The notes beneath the pieces are model-generated. The model did not search any database. It was not told the origin of the DNA and saw nothing but the letters and a program-made list of their open reading frames with translations. A DNA stretch of 64,000 nt from Skermanella sp. TT6 (GTDB lineage Bacteria > Pseudomonadota > Alphaproteobacteria > Azospirillales > Azospirillaceae): contig NZ_CP067421.1 in the NCBI RefSeq assembly GCF_016653635.2, forward strand, positions 434,001-498,000, in the 5' to 3' direction. The position numbers and the translations under genes were made by a program. Positions 46,911 through 56,864 of this stretch are shown here, in pieces (positions within the stretch are counted from its first letter, which is position 1; the number at the start of each line of letters is the position of its first letter).

Positions 46911-48440
46911 ATGGACACATTGATCGCTCTCGGCAATGGGTTCGCTATCGCGGCGACCCCGTTCAACCTCCTCATGATCCTCTCAGGATGTCTGCTGGGC
47001 ACCATCATCGGCGCGCTGCCCGGCATCGGTCCGATCAACGGCGTGGCGATCCTGATGCCGATCGCCTACGCCCTCAACTTTCCACCGGAATCGGCATTGA
47101 TCCTGCTGGTCGGCGTCTATTACGGGGCCGAGTACGGCGGGCGCGTATCGAGCATCCTCCTCAACGTGCCCGGGGACGCGGGCGCCGTCATGACGACGCT
47201 CGACGGCAATCCCATGGCACGCAACGGCGAGGCAGCCAAAGCGCTGACCATGTCGGCCATCGCCTCCTTCGTCGGCGCCACCTTCGCCATCGTCCTGCTG
47301 ACCCTGATCGGTCCGCTGCTTGCGTCTGTCGCGATCGCCTTCGGCCCGGCGGAGTATGTCGGGCTCATGGTTTTCGCCTTCGCGACGCTCGGCGCCATGG
47401 TCGGCTCCAACTCGGCCAAGACGCTGATCGCGGCCGGCCTGGGCCTGATGATCGCGACGATCGGCGTCGATAGCGGCACCGGCGTGGACAGGTTCACGCT
47501 GGGCTCCCCCAACCTGCTCGACGGCATCGACTTCCTGGTGGTGGTCATCGGTCTGTTCGGCATCAGCGAACTGTTCGCGCTGATCGAGCAGCACGGCGGA
47601 GGCCAACTCATCAAGGCCTCCGGGCTTGGTCGGGTCGCGGTCTCGATGAAGGACGTGCTGGACGTCAAGTGGACGATGATACGGTGTTCGATCATCGGCT
47701 TCATCATCGGTGTCTTGCCAGGCACCGGCGCCTCGGTCGCCAGCGCCGTGGCGTATGGCACCGAGAAGCGTCTCGCCGGCGAGAGCGGCCGTTTCGGCAA
47801 GGGTGATGTCCGAGGCCTGGTCGCTCCGGAAGCGGCGAACAACGCGTCCGCGGCCGGATCCATGGTGCCGATGCTGACCCTGGGAGTGCCAGGCTCCGGC
47901 ACCACGGCGATCCTGCTGGGCGTGCTGCTGCTGTTCAACATCACGCCGGGACCGCTGCTGTTCACCCAGCATCCGGATGTGGCATGGGGCCTTATCGCCT
48001 CCATGTACATCGGCAACATCGCCCTGCTGATCATCAACATCCCGCTGGTGGGACTGCTGGTGCGGATGATCATGCTGCCGACGGCCTATCTGGTCCCCGT
48101 CATCGCGACGCTGACCTTCGTCGGCGTATTCTCCGTCGCCGGGCACAGTTTCGATCTCTACCTGATGATCGGCTTCGGCGTGTTCGGATACATCCTGCGC
48201 AAGCTGGACTTTTCGCTGGCCCCTGTGATCCTCGGCGTCGTGTTGGGCGAGATCTTCGAACAGAACCTGCGTCGCGCCCTCTCGATAAGCGATGGCGACT
48301 GGTCGATCCTGTTCCAGACGCCGGCGACCATCATCCTGTGGATGATGGCTGTGGTCATCCTGTTCGCCCCCCTGCTGCTCAAGCGGCTGAAGCGCCAGGA
48401 GCCGCGGTTCGCTCACGCGGACACGGTGGGAGAGGAATGA
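46911..48440 (+). CDS. tctA: Tripartite tricarboxylate transporter large subunit TctA
   Basis: This 509-residue protein has about 11-12 membrane helices. It shows the TctA hallmarks: GTIIGALPGIGPINGVAILM near the N-terminus, YYGAEYGGRVSSILLNVPGD, and a second copy of the motif in the middle (IGFIIGVLPGTGASVASAVA), reflecting the inverted-repeat fold. It moves the substrate using an ion gradient. GAGGT precedes the ATG, 12 bp after the ancestral tctB stop. Confidence 0.95.
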   Translation: MDTLIALGNGFAIAATPFNLLMILSGCLLGTIIGALPGIGPINGVAILMPIAYALNFPPESALILLVGVYYGAEYGGRVSSILLNVPGDAGAVMTTLDGNPMARNGEAAKALTMSAIASFVGATFAIVLLTLIGPLLASVAIAFGPAEYVGLMVFAFATLGAMVGSNSAKTLIAAGLGLMIATIGVDSGTGVDRFTLGSPNLLDGIDFLVVVIGLFGISELFALIEQHGGGQLIKASGLGRVAVSMKDVLDVKWTMIRCSIIGFIIGVLPGTGASVASAVAYGTEKRLAGESGRFGKGDVRGLVAPEAANNASAAGSMVPMLTLGVPGSGTTAILLGVLLLFNITPGPLLFTQHPDVAWGLIASMYIGNIALLIINIPLVGLLVRMIMLPTAYLVPVIATLTFVGVFSVAGHSFDLYLMIGFGVFGYILRKLDFSLAPVILGVVLGEIFEQNLRRALSISDGDWSILFQTPATIILWMMAVVILFAPLLLKRLKRQEPRFAHADTVGEE

Positions 48441-48514
48441 GCTTTCCCTCATGAGTTCCCGATGCCGGGTAGCTCGTGCCCCCGGCATCGGAGTTCCCTT
48501 TGAAGAGTAGAACC

Positions 48515-49531
48515 ATGAATATGCCCGCTCTTGGCAAGCTTCTATTCACGGTGGCGCTCGGTGCCGCGGGCGGAGGGGTGCTTGCATGGTTCGGCGCCCC
48601 TGCGGCCTGGCTATCCGGGGCCATGATCACGGTGGCTGCCGGGGCGGCATCGGGTCTGCCCGTCGGTATTCCCGATGGGGTGCGCACGCTGGTGTTCATC
48701 CTGCTCGGCACCTCCATCGGCAGCGCCGTGACGCCCGAGACGATCGCGCAGGTCAGGGCATGGCCGGGCAGCCTGGTCATGCTGGGTCTGGCTGTCGCCG
48801 CCATGACAGCGAGCAGCACTATCCATCTGACCCGGGTGCGTGCATGGGAGAGTACTACGGCACGGTTCAGTTCGGTCCCGGGCGCCCTGTCCCAGGTCCT
48901 GGTCATGGCGCTCCGCACCAAGGCCGACATCTCCCGCATCGCCTTCGCCCAGAGCCTTCGGCTGTTCGTGCTGGTGGCGGCAATGCCGTGGCTGCTTGCC
49001 GGCGGCGGGTTCAGCACGACCGGGGAGATCGCCGCGGAACTCTCGCTTGCCGACAGCCTCCTGGTGCTCGCGGCCGGCGGCGTCACCGGCCTGATCCTTG
49101 AACGCCTTGGGGTGCCCGGTGGCGCGCTGCTCGGCGGGATGCTGGCGAGCGCCGTCCTTCACGCGGCCGGGATCGTCGAGGGGCGGTTGCCGACACTCCT
49201 GTTGATCATCGGGTTCGTCGTGACCGGCTGCGTCATCGGAACCCGGTTCCGCATCGTGTCCCTGGCTATGCTGCGGGACGCCCTGCGCGGCGCGCTGGAA
49301 AGCGTCGGACTGGCGCTGGCCGTCTCAGCCCTGTTCGCTTTTCTGGCCGGCCGGTGGCTGGGCCTGCCGTTCGGGCAACTTTGGCTCGCCTACGCACCGG
49401 GCGGCGTGGAAGCGATGACCATCATGGCTTTCGCGCTCGGCCTCGATCCCGCGTTCGTGGGTGCCCATCATGTGGTGCGCCTGATCTGCCTCAGCATCTT
49501 CGTTCCCTTATGGGTGCGGAATTTGCGATGA
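48515..49531 (+). CDS. AbrB-family membrane protein (putative permease)
   Basis: This protein of about 338 residues has roughly ten membrane helices in two similar halves (GVLAWFGAPAAWLSGAMITV near the N-terminus, GGALLGGMLASAVLHAAGI in the second half), the Pfam AbrB (ammonia monooxygenase regulator-like) family. These often sit beside TctABC genes and are suspected transporters, but the substrate is not known. It lies 74 bp after tctA in the same direction. Confidence 0.87.
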   Translation: MNMPALGKLLFTVALGAAGGGVLAWFGAPAAWLSGAMITVAAGAASGLPVGIPDGVRTLVFILLGTSIGSAVTPETIAQVRAWPGSLVMLGLAVAAMTASSTIHLTRVRAWESTTARFSSVPGALSQVLVMALRTKADISRIAFAQSLRLFVLVAAMPWLLAGGGFSTTGEIAAELSLADSLLVLAAGGVTGLILERLGVPGGALLGGMLASAVLHAAGIVEGRLPTLLLIIGFVVTGCVIGTRFRIVSLAMLRDALRGALESVGLALAVSALFAFLAGRWLGLPFGQLWLAYAPGGVEAMTIMAFALGLDPAFVGAHHVVRLICLSIFVPLWVRNLR

Positions 49532-49662
49532 CCCCGCCATCCGACCAAATCGGCTCGAGCTCAAGGACTTCAGGCGAACCCACAGACGTGCCGTTCGTCA
49601 CATCGCCTGATCGATCATGGCTATAGCCAATCCATCAATCCTGCGAAGAATGGAGGAAAATT

Positions 49663-50004
49663 ATGACAGACAAGGAAGCGGCGAGGGAGGCCAGTTCGAT
49701 TGAAATCCCTGTTACCAGAAAACACGGAACACCGGGCAAGGTCGCCTTCACCGTCCTGATCAACAACAGATCCGATACCGCAACCCCGCGAGGCAGCGTC
49801 ACATTCTACGACGCTGATTCCGGAGATGCCGCGGGCGTGCTCTTCGGCGCGATACCGGCCGGAAGGTCGGACGGCAAAACCGTTCAGATCGCCGGGCTGC
49901 CGGAAGTCGTCATCGTTCACTTCGAATCCGGTCCTGACACGGTATGGAACGGGGTGATGAACGGCCCGGACATCCCTAATCCGGTAATCATCAACCTCAC
50001 CTGA
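49663..50004 (+). CDS. Hypothetical protein, 113 residues
   Basis: A good ribosome binding site (GGAGGAAAATT) precedes the ATG. The protein has no signal peptide or membrane helix. It looks mainly beta-stranded (KVAFTVLINNRS, TPRGSVTFYDADSG, EVVIVHFESG), perhaps an immunoglobulin-like sandwich. It stands alone after the carboxylate operon. I do not recognise the family. Confidence 0.65.
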   Translation: MTDKEAAREASSIEIPVTRKHGTPGKVAFTVLINNRSDTATPRGSVTFYDADSGDAAGVLFGAIPAGRSDGKTVQIAGLPEVVIVHFESGPDTVWNGVMNGPDIPNPVIINLT

Positions 50005-50009
50005 TCCCG

Positions 50010-50490
50010 AGCTGGAACGACCCGAAGTGAACCCGGGCGAGCGATCGTTCATGGCTCGGGTTCAATTTCAGCGATCTGAAGAACTCAAAGGGACAGTCAT
50101 GGTTGGCAATGGCCGCCATCAGGCTCTTCCAATAAGGGAAGAGGATATGGGCGGTGATGGTCAGCAGGTGCTCGAAGAACCGATAGCGTGCACCGCCGGA
50201 ACGCTGCTGCCAGGTCCTCAGCCGCGGCGACCGCCTCCAGCACCTTGATGAACAGCCCGTCGACAGCGACGGGATCATTGCCGTCCAGCATCGAGCGGAT
50301 GTGGTTGTCGCTCGGCATCGCCGTCATGCCCAGAAGGGTCCGGCAGTCGGAGCGGCCATGGCTCTTGGACAGGATGCGCTGGTGGTCCAGGAACGACGGG
50401 CTCTGCATGAAGAAGATCGAAAAGCCCGCCAAGCCCGGCGCGGACCTTCCTCAACTCCGACAACAGGTCTTCGAGCACGTTCATGGGGCT
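50010..50490 (-). pseudogene. Transposase remnant (ISNCY/IS4-like), frameshifted
   Basis: Pieces in different minus-strand frames line up: MNVLEDLLSELRKVRAGL, then FSIFFMQSPSFLDHQRIL, CRTLLGMTAMPSDNHIRSML, and near the left end YRFFEHLLTITAHILFP. The FFMQSPSFLDHQR/MPSDNHIR pattern is known from one group of unclassified transposases. The catalytic centre is deleted. The remaining bases to 50760 hold nothing I can recognise. Confidence 0.65.
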
Positions 50491-50997
50491 GTCGGATCAC
50501 GTTTGCCCCCTCCAGGAAGAACCTTGATCGCCGAACCGAGGCACTTCACCGCACCCGCCCGCATCCGCCACCCTGAGATCGCGATTCATCCGCGTCGAGA
50601 ACCGCTGATCCCGTGCATGACACGCGATATGACGGAGGAGAAGATGATAGTCTTGCGAAGGCCGTAGGCGGCTTGCCGGGGAGGCGGATGAATCCGGCTC
50701 GATCTCGACAGAGCGCTTGGGGCCGGAAGGAAGTGTCAACCCGGATCGGTTGCAGGGGCCATGGTCAATCTATTGGAATGCGTCGCCAGGTGCCGCAGCT
50801 ACCGCGGAGCGGCCCTCATCCGAAGAACACCCGAGGTTCCTGGCTGCGGCCTGTATGACGACAGCCTGGATCCGATCCCCGGCACTCCAGATCCGGGAAC
50901 GGAATCGGGCCCGGCAGGTCTTCACCTGAACCGGTCGGCGCAAAGCCGTGCCGGCAGTCGGCTTCGTCTTGCCTCGTCCTGGCACTCATGGGCCGTC

Positions 50998-52056
50998 TTG
51001 TTGCGGGCATTGGGCTTGGCATCGTTACTGGGCTGGCTGCCGGTGGCTGCGGTCAGCCAGGTCGTCACATTTCCCGCGCCGATCGGTGAGCGGGAACGTT
51101 TGCGGATCGCTGCCGCGACCGACCGGGAGGTGATGGAACCGCTTATTGCCGGTTTCCAGCAACTCCATCCCGAGATCGCCATCGACTTTTTCGAGATGAA
51201 CACGATCGAGGTGTACGAGGCTGTTCAGGACGAGAACCGCGAGGACTATCCCGATCTGGTCATCAGCTCGGCCGCGGACCTTCAGGTGAAGCTGGTCAAC
51301 GACGGATATGCTCAACCCTATATCTCGCCGGCAACGCTGGCACTGCCCGGCTGGGCCAACTGGCGCGACGAAATCTTTGGGTTCACCTTCGAGCCGGCGG
51401 TGATTGTCTATAACCGCGCCCTGGTGCCGGAGACGCAGGTACCCCGTTCGCGGGACGCTATCATCCAGCTTCTGCGCGGGAACATGGACCAGTATCGCCG
51501 ACGCGTCGCCACCTACGACATCCATGCCAGCGGCATCGGGTATCTCTTCGCCACTCAGGACTCGGTGACGTTCAGCCAGTTCTGGCAACTCGTGGCGACC
51601 CTGGGGAATGCTCAGGCCCGGCTCGTGGGGAACACCGAAACCATGTTGAACATGATCGAGCATGGAGAGGTGCTGTTCGCCTACAATGTCCTGGGTTCCT
51701 ACGCCCAAGCCCGGGCAAGAACGGAGGCTTCCATCGGCATCGTCCTGCCGGAAGACTATACCCTCGTCATGTCCCGGACAGCCATGATACCGCGTAGGTC
51801 ACCGTACCCGCACCTGGCCGGCCGCTTCATCGATTACCTGCTCTCAAGAGAAGGACGGGAAGTTATTGCGACCCGCTCGGCACTCTATGCAATCTCCCCG
51901 GAAATCATGAGCAAGGCGTCGGCTTCCTCCGTACGCACCGAAGCCGCCGGCCCTATCTTGCCGATCGATCTCAGTCCGACTTTGATAGTTTTCCTAGATC
52001 AGATCAAACGCGAACAGTTCCTGCGTCAGTGGCAAATGGCGTTCCAAGTTCCGTAA
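50998..52056 (+). CDS. Periplasmic solute-binding protein (extracellular solute-binding family 1)
   Basis: The mature part (about 330 residues) has the binding-protein pattern: RLRIAAATDREVMEPLIAGF, then DLVISSAADLQVKLVNDGYA, GFTFEPAVIVYNRALVPE and RFIDYLLSREGREVIATRS. The signal peptide is ALGLASLLGWLPVAAVSQ. The only ATG (50761) would add 79 residues unlike a secretion signal. I therefore propose a TTG start at about 50998, just before LRALGLAS. Such proteins bind Fe(III), thiamine-like or organic ligands; in related genomes they often lie beside TctD/TctE-like two-component genes, which are absent here. An IS5-group element sits 45 bp beyond its stop and may have removed downstream partners. 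Confidence 0.75.
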   Translation: MLRALGLASLLGWLPVAAVSQVVTFPAPIGERERLRIAAATDREVMEPLIAGFQQLHPEIAIDFFEMNTIEVYEAVQDENREDYPDLVISSAADLQVKLVNDGYAQPYISPATLALPGWANWRDEIFGFTFEPAVIVYNRALVPETQVPRSRDAIIQLLRGNMDQYRRRVATYDIHASGIGYLFATQDSVTFSQFWQLVATLGNAQARLVGNTETMLNMIEHGEVLFAYNVLGSYAQARARTEASIGIVLPEDYTLVMSRTAMIPRRSPYPHLAGRFIDYLLSREGREVIATRSALYAISPEIMSKASASSVRTEAAGPILPIDLSPTLIVFLDQIKREQFLRQWQMAFQVP

Positions 52057-52100
52057 AACCACGTTATGGGCTGAATCTGAATGTAGCGGGAGACGTCTAG

Positions 52101-53390
52101 CAGGTTGCGGAAACGGGCTGTGCACGGGCGGGCGGTCGTGATTCTCTTCGGTGGTGGAGACTGCGGCCGGCGAGGGGACGATGCGGGGATTGGACGAACG
52201 CAGCGAGGGTCTGTTCAGCTACGTGAGCTGTGAAGCGCGGGTTCCGGCGAGCCATCCGTTGCGGCCGATCCGGGCCATCGTGGACGAGGCGCTGGAGGTG
52301 ATGTCGCCGGCCTTCGAGGGGCTGTACTCCAGGATTGGGCGACCATCGATCCCGCCGGAGAAGCTGCTGCGGGCGCTGCTGCTGCAGGCCTTCCACTCGG
52401 TGCGCTCGGAGCGTCAGCTGATGGAACAGCTCGATTACAACCTGCTGTTCCGCTGGTTCGTCGGCCTGTCGATGGACGCGCCGGTGTGGGACGTGACGGT
52501 GTTCACCAAGAACCGTGAACGGCTGCTGGCCGGCGATGTGGCGGCCAAGTTCCTGGCCACCGTGCTGGATCAGCCGCGGGTCAAAACGCTGCTGTCGGAC
52601 GAGCATTTCCCGGTGGACGGCACGCTGATTGAAGCGTGGGCCTCGGTGAAGAGCTTCCGGCCCAAGGACGACGGCGGCGAGCCGCCGGGGCCGGGACGCA
52701 ACGGTGATCCCGACTTCCATGGCGAGAAGCGCTCCAGCGAGACCCAAGCCTCGACTACCGATCCCGAGGCGCGGCTGTACCGCAAGGGCAACGGGCAGCC
52801 GGCGAAGCTGGCCTTCATGGGTCATGCGCTGATGGAGAACCGCCACGCCCTGGTGGTGGATGTCCGGCTGACGGCGGCCACCGGCTTGGCCGAGCGCGAG
52901 GCGGCGGTGGCCATGGTCGAGGCCATTCCGGGCCGCCACCGCATCACGGTCGGGGCCGACAAGGCCTACGACACCAAGGATTTCGTGGCGAACATGCGCA
53001 AGTTGGGCGCGGCCCCGCACGTCGCCCGGAACACGAACAACCGCCGCTCGGCGATCGACGGCCGGACCACCGGCCACCTCGGCTACGCCGTCAGCCAATG
53101 GATCCGCAAGCGGATCGAAGAGGTGTTCGGCTGGATCAAGGGAGCCGGCTTGCGCAAAACGCGTCATCGCGGCACGGCCCGTGTCGGTTGGATGTTCACG
53201 CTGACTGCCGCGGCCTACAACCTGATCCGCCTGCCCAAGCTGCTGGCTGCGGCATAATCACGTCCGGAGTCCGCCTGAACGGCGGCTCCGCGAGCCCTGG
53301 ATCGAGGCAAACCACTCCATCTCGACCAAAACGGGCGTCCAAAGCGCCCTCTTCGAGCCTCAGCGGAGGCAAAGGGGCTGCGAAGACCGC
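52101..53390 (+). mobile_element. IS5-group element (copy B), right end lost
   Basis: The left end is CAGGTTGCGGAAACGGGCTG after CTAG (52097-52100). It matches copy A (26898-28203, opposite orientation) until about GCTGCGAAG near 53385. Beyond that the expected terminal about 20 bp are replaced by unrelated sequence, so the right inverted repeat is missing and this copy should be immobile on its own. IS256 copy B lies 12 bp further. Confidence 0.85.
52181..53257 (+). CDS. IS5-group transposase (copy B)
   Basis: This 358-residue protein is nearly identical to copy A and has the same catalytic residues (Asp in PVDGTLIEAWAS, Asp in VGADKAYDTKDF, Glu in IRKRIEEVFGWIKG). The start is set by GAGGGGACG before ATG-CGG-GGA. 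It could still mobilise copy A in trans. Confidence 0.9.
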   Translation: MRGLDERSEGLFSYVSCEARVPASHPLRPIRAIVDEALEVMSPAFEGLYSRIGRPSIPPEKLLRALLLQAFHSVRSERQLMEQLDYNLLFRWFVGLSMDAPVWDVTVFTKNRERLLAGDVAAKFLATVLDQPRVKTLLSDEHFPVDGTLIEAWASVKSFRPKDDGGEPPGPGRNGDPDFHGEKRSSETQASTTDPEARLYRKGNGQPAKLAFMGHALMENRHALVVDVRLTAATGLAEREAAVAMVEAIPGRHRITVGADKAYDTKDFVANMRKLGAAPHVARNTNNRRSAIDGRTTGHLGYAVSQWIRKRIEEVFGWIKGAGLRKTRHRGTARVGWMFTLTAAAYNLIRLPKLLAAA

Positions 53391-53401
53391 TTGTCGGATA
53401 C

Positions 53402-54830
53402 GATCAAGTCCCCAGGCGTGGTGTAGGAGCGCCCGTTCCGGGGCAGGCCCGCAGGGAGGCGTAGCCGACCGGAGGGCCTGCCCCGGAACGGGCGGTCATC
53501 GTGGTTCTCGGGTAAAGTCTGGTCACCACAACACATACCTGATCCAAGGTGACCACGATGACCGACGAGATGATGACGCTTCGCTCGATGCTTGAAAAGG
53601 GCACAGATGCGGATGTGCTGCGTGAGATGATCGGCTTTGCCGCCCAGCGGCTGATGGAGATGGAGGTTCAGGCGGTGACCGGCGCCGGTCACGGTGAGCG
53701 CTCGGCTGACCGCCTCGCACAGCGCAATGGCTACCGGGATCGCGACTGGGAAACCAGAGCCGGCACGGTGGAACTGCGCATCCCCAAGCTGCGCAAGGGC
53801 AGCTATTTTCCAGGATTTCTGGAGCCGCGCCGGATGGCCGAGAAGGCGCTGACGGCGGTGATCCAGGAGGCCTACATCCAGGGCGTTTCGACCCGCGGGG
53901 TGGACGATCTGGTCAAAGCCATGGGCACGAGCGGCATCTCCAAGAGCCAGGTCAGCCGCCTGTGCGAAGAGATCGACGACCGGGTCAAGACGTTCCTGAG
54001 CCGTCCGATCGAAGGCGACTGGCCTTACCTCTGGATCGATGCGACCTACGTCAAGGTGCGCCAGCAGGGACGCATCGTGTCTGTCGCCGTGACCGTCGCG
54101 GTGGCGGTCAACACCGATGGCCGGCGCGAGGTGCTGGGCATGGACATCGGCGCATCGGAGGCCGAGACCTTCTGGCTCGAATTCCTGCGCAAGCTCAAGC
54201 GTCGCGGTCTCGCCGGCGTCAAGCTGGTGATTTCCGACGCCCATGAAGGCATCAAGGCCGCTGTCCAGCGCGTGTTCCAGGCGACATGGCAGCGCTGCCG
54301 GGTGCATTTTATGCGCAACGCCATGGCGCATGCTGGCAAGCAGGGCAAGCGCCTCTTCGCCGCGTTCATCGCCACCGCCTTCGCCCAGGACACCGCCGAG
54401 GCCGCCAAAGTCCAGTGGCGCCAAGTCGCCGATCAGATCCGCGCCAAAGTTCCCAAGCTGGCAGCCCTCCTGGACGAGGCGGAAACCGACGTGCTGGCCT
54501 ACATGACGTTCCCAAAGGAACATCGGGTCAAGATACACTCGACAAACCCGATCGAGCGCCTGAATGGCGAGATCAAGCGCCGGACCGACGTTGTCGGCAT
54601 CTTTCCGAACGAGGACGCCATTACTCGCCTCATCGGCGCTATTCTCCTGGAGCAGAACGATGAATGGGCCGTCCAGCGCGCCCGCTACATGACACTGGAA
54701 ACTATCGCTCCACTCGGCGATGATAGCCCCATCATGCTGCCCGCCGCAGGGGCATGAGCAACCCGGCCAGACTGCTGGGAACCAGGATGATTGGTGACGC
54801 CAATCCTACACCACGTCTGGGGACACGATC
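53402..54830 (+). mobile_element. IS256-family element, 1429 bp, 8-bp duplication (copy B)
   Basis: The inverted repeats begin GATCAAGTCCCCAGGCGTGG (53402) and, reverse-complemented from 54830, GATCGTGTCCCCAGACGTGG. The direct repeat TCGGATAC is at 53394-53401 and 54831-54838, so insertion was simple and recent. Copy A at 20168 is a truncated relative in the same orientation. Confidence 0.95.
53558..54757 (+). CDS. IS256-family transposase (copy B)
   Basis: This protein of about 399 residues is intact. It shows [13 protein letters not shown], Asp in [11 protein letters not shown], Asp in [25 protein letters not shown] and Glu in [20 protein letters not shown] six bases before the ATG sets the start. 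The inverted-repeat downstream region is complete, so this is the best candidate for an active element in the window. Confidence 0.95.
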   Translation: MTDEMMTLRSMLEKGTDADVLREMIGFAAQRLMEMEVQAVTGAGHGERSADRLAQRNGYRDRDWETRAGTVELRIPKLRKGSYFPGFLEPRRMAEKALTAVIQEAYIQGVSTRGVDDLVKAMGTSGISKSQVSRLCEEIDDRVKTFLSRPIEGDWPYLWIDATYVKVRQQGRIVSVAVTVAVAVNTDGRREVLGMDIGASEAETFWLEFLRKLKRRGLAGVKLVISDAHEGIKAAVQRVFQATWQRCRVHFMRNAMAHAGKQGKRLFAAFIATAFAQDTAEAAKVQWRQVADQIRAKVPKLAALLDEAETDVLAYMTFPKEHRVKIHSTNPIERLNGEIKRRTDVVGIFPNEDAITRLIGAILLEQNDEWAVQRARYMTLETIAPLGDDSPIMLPAAGA

Positions 54831-54838
54831 TCGGATAC

Positions 54839-55315
54839 AACCCGGTTAGGCGCCGGGGACTCCGCCCCTGCCTCACGAAAGGAGGTGACGCCATAGATCG
54901 GCCCGGAATAAACGTTAAGCGGGCAAGCCATGAACGCTGCTGACTGAGACAGTCAAGGGCTGGTCAGATCTTCCGGAAACCGGGCTCTGCGCCCGACAAA
55001 GCGACTCCAGGTGGTCACGCCCCGGTCCGGCACGGTGAGCCGCGGCGGCATCTCCCCGGTGAACGCCAGGAGCCCCGGGCGGAGCAGCGGCTTGACCGTT
55101 TTATCCCCGATCACCGTGATGTCCGTGTCGTTTGAAGCGACCAGCCGCCAGCCCAGTGTGCCCGCTGCCAACCGATAGGCCGAAGCGTCCTCGCCCCTTG
55201 CCTATAGGCAGCTCTAACAGGCCGCGGAAAGCGTTCTTGTCGGACGGTACAACGAGGCCGGGGTTGACGGGCTGGGCGATCTGCGCCGCTTCAACCCCGG
55301 CTCCAGACCGCTGCT
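54839..55315 (-). pseudogene. Unrecognised degraded gene fragment
   Basis: On the minus strand two frames can be joined by one frameshift near 55180: AQPVNPGLVVPSDKNAFRGL, then TLGWRLVASNDTDITVIGDK and VTTWSRFVGRRARFPEDLTS, ending at 54953. The wording suggests a real protein end, cut at the 5' side by the IS3 at 55316. I cannot name the family. Near 54905-54935, AATAAACGTTAAGCGGGCAA resembles the Tn3-like end at about 38268. Confidence 0.4.
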
Positions 55316-55354
55316 TGAACCGCCCCGGGATTCCCGGAGGCCGATTTAGTTGAG

Positions 55355-56260
55355 TCACGCCGCTATGGCGACGTCCTCGGTTTGAGCATAGTAGCGCGCT
55401 TCGGCCTCGGCGGGCGGGATATTGCCGATGGGCTCGAGCAGGCGCCGGTGGTTGAACCAGTCCACCCATTCCAGGGTGGCGAACTCGACGGCTTCCAGGG
55501 TGCGCCACGGTCCGCGGCGCCGGATCACCTCGGTCTTGTAGAGGCCGTTGATCGTCTCGGCCAAGGCATTGTCATAGGAATCGCCAACGCTTCCCACGGA
55601 GGGCTCGACGCCAGCGTCGGTGAGACGCTCGGTGTACTTGATAGCGACATATTGCGACCCGCGATCGGAATGATGAATGAGACCGCTGCCTTTGGCAGGT
55701 CGGCGGTCGTGAAGCGCCTGCTCCAGGGCATCCAGCACGAAGCCGGCGTGGGCGGTGCTGGAGACCCGCCAGCCGACGATCCGCCGGGCAAAGGCGTCGA
55801 TGACGAAGGCCACGTAGACGAAGCCCTGCCAAGTCGCCACATACGTGAAATCCGCCAGCCACAGGGTGTTCGGGCGGGGCGCCCGGAACTGACGGTTCAC
55901 CCGGTCGAGCGGACACGGCGCCGCCAGGTCGCTTATCGTCGTCCGTACCGTCTTGCCGCGTGTCACCCCCTTCAGCCCCATACGCCGCATCAGGCGGGCT
56001 ACCGTGCAACGCGCCACGGCAAGGCCTTCCCGCCGCAACTGCCGCCAGACCTTCCGGACCCCGTAGACCTGGAAATTCTCATCCCAGATCCGCCGGATAA
56101 CCACGCTTATCTCGGCATCGCTTCGCCAGCGGGCCGGCGCCTTTGACGGGTCAGTCCGCCGGGCGGCATGGGCGCGGTAGGTCGACGGGGCGATCGGCAG
56201 CACCTTGCAGATCGGCTCGACCCCGTGGACGGCGCGCTGCTCGTCGATGAAGGCGATCAT
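55355..56260 (-). CDS. IS3-family transposase OrfB (catalytic)
   Basis: This 301-residue protein has an N-terminal HTH_21-type segment ([20 protein letters not shown]), Asp in [13 protein letters not shown], Asp in [13 protein letters not shown] and Glu in [14 protein letters not shown]. It overlaps orfA by four bases. No defects are seen. Confidence 0.93.
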   Translation of the reverse strand: MIAFIDEQRAVHGVEPICKVLPIAPSTYRAHAARRTDPSKAPARWRSDAEISVVIRRIWDENFQVYGVRKVWRQLRREGLAVARCTVARLMRRMGLKGVTRGKTVRTTISDLAAPCPLDRVNRQFRAPRPNTLWLADFTYVATWQGFVYVAFVIDAFARRIVGWRVSSTAHAGFVLDALEQALHDRRPAKGSGLIHHSDRGSQYVAIKYTERLTDAGVEPSVGSVGDSYDNALAETINGLYKTEVIRRRGPWRTLEAVEFATLEWVDWFNHRRLLEPIGNIPPAEAEARYYAQTEDVAIAA

Positions 56261-56586
56261 TTCCGGAACGGGCGGTCGAGCTCCGCCTGGGCGAAATACG
56301 CCGATGCCTTGCGAAGGATCTCGTTTGCCTGGCGCAGCTCACGGACTTCGCGCTCCAGCGCCTTGATCCGCTCCTGCTCGTCCGTTGTCGGACCAGGCCG
56401 CTTGCCCTGGTCGCGCTCGGCCTGCCGGACCCAGCCCCGCAGCGTCTCCGCCGTGCAGCCGATCTTGGTCGCGATCGAGCTGATCGCCGCCCACTGCGAC
56501 GCGTGCTCGCCTTCGTGCTCGAACACCATCCGAACCGCGCGTTCGCGGACTTCAGGGGCGTACTTGGGTGATGCCTGTTTCGTCAT
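56257..56586 (-). CDS. IS3-family transposase OrfA
   Basis: This 109-residue protein begins [20 protein letters not shown], with helix-turn-helix [20 protein letters not shown] and a leucine-zipper region ([18 protein letters not shown]) at the C-terminus. It matches the fragments at 38768 and 40564. Confidence 0.93.
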   Translation of the reverse strand: MTKQASPKYAPEVRERAVRMVFEHEGEHASQWAAISSIATKIGCTAETLRGWVRQAERDQGKRPGPTTDEQERIKALEREVRELRQANEILRKASAYFAQAELDRPFRK

Positions 56587-56639
56587 GATGACCCCAGTCT
56601 CTCAAGAAATGGGGCCTCCGGTAAACCCGGCGCGGTTCA

Positions 56640-56864
56640 AGAATGCGATGCACCGAATACTTCGAGGGCACAGGAGGATGGCTGGACCATATCGTGGCGA
56701 CCCGGGCGATGACCGAGCTGCGACCGGAGACGGTTCGCGTGTCGGGGTACTGCGCGGTCGCCCGATGCGCGCCGCTAAGCAGGTCCGCGATGCCGGCCGC
56801 CTACCGGCACCTGTCCGACCACTGCCCAGTAGTGGTTGATCTGACCAACTCCGACAGAGATTGA
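56640..56864 (+). pseudogene. Endonuclease/exonuclease/phosphatase-family C-terminal fragment
   Basis: About 74 residues end in YRHLSDHCPVVVDL, the conserved SDH motif at the end of the DNase-I-like (EEP) fold; WLDHIVATRAM is the typical preceding segment. The N-terminal part, with the metal-binding residues, is missing at the IS3 boundary and does not appear on its other side. Confidence 0.8.

Larger units (their letters stand above)
55316..56639 (-). mobile_element. IS3-family element, complete
   Basis: Inverted repeats: TGAACCGCCCCGGGATTCCC from 55316 and, reverse-complemented from 56639, TGAACCGCGCCGGGTTTACC, both followed by GGAGGCC. The immediate flanks (GCT on the left, AGA on the right) do not form a duplication, and the two sides belong to different broken genes. 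A deletion or recombination event therefore accompanied or followed insertion. Confidence 0.9.
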
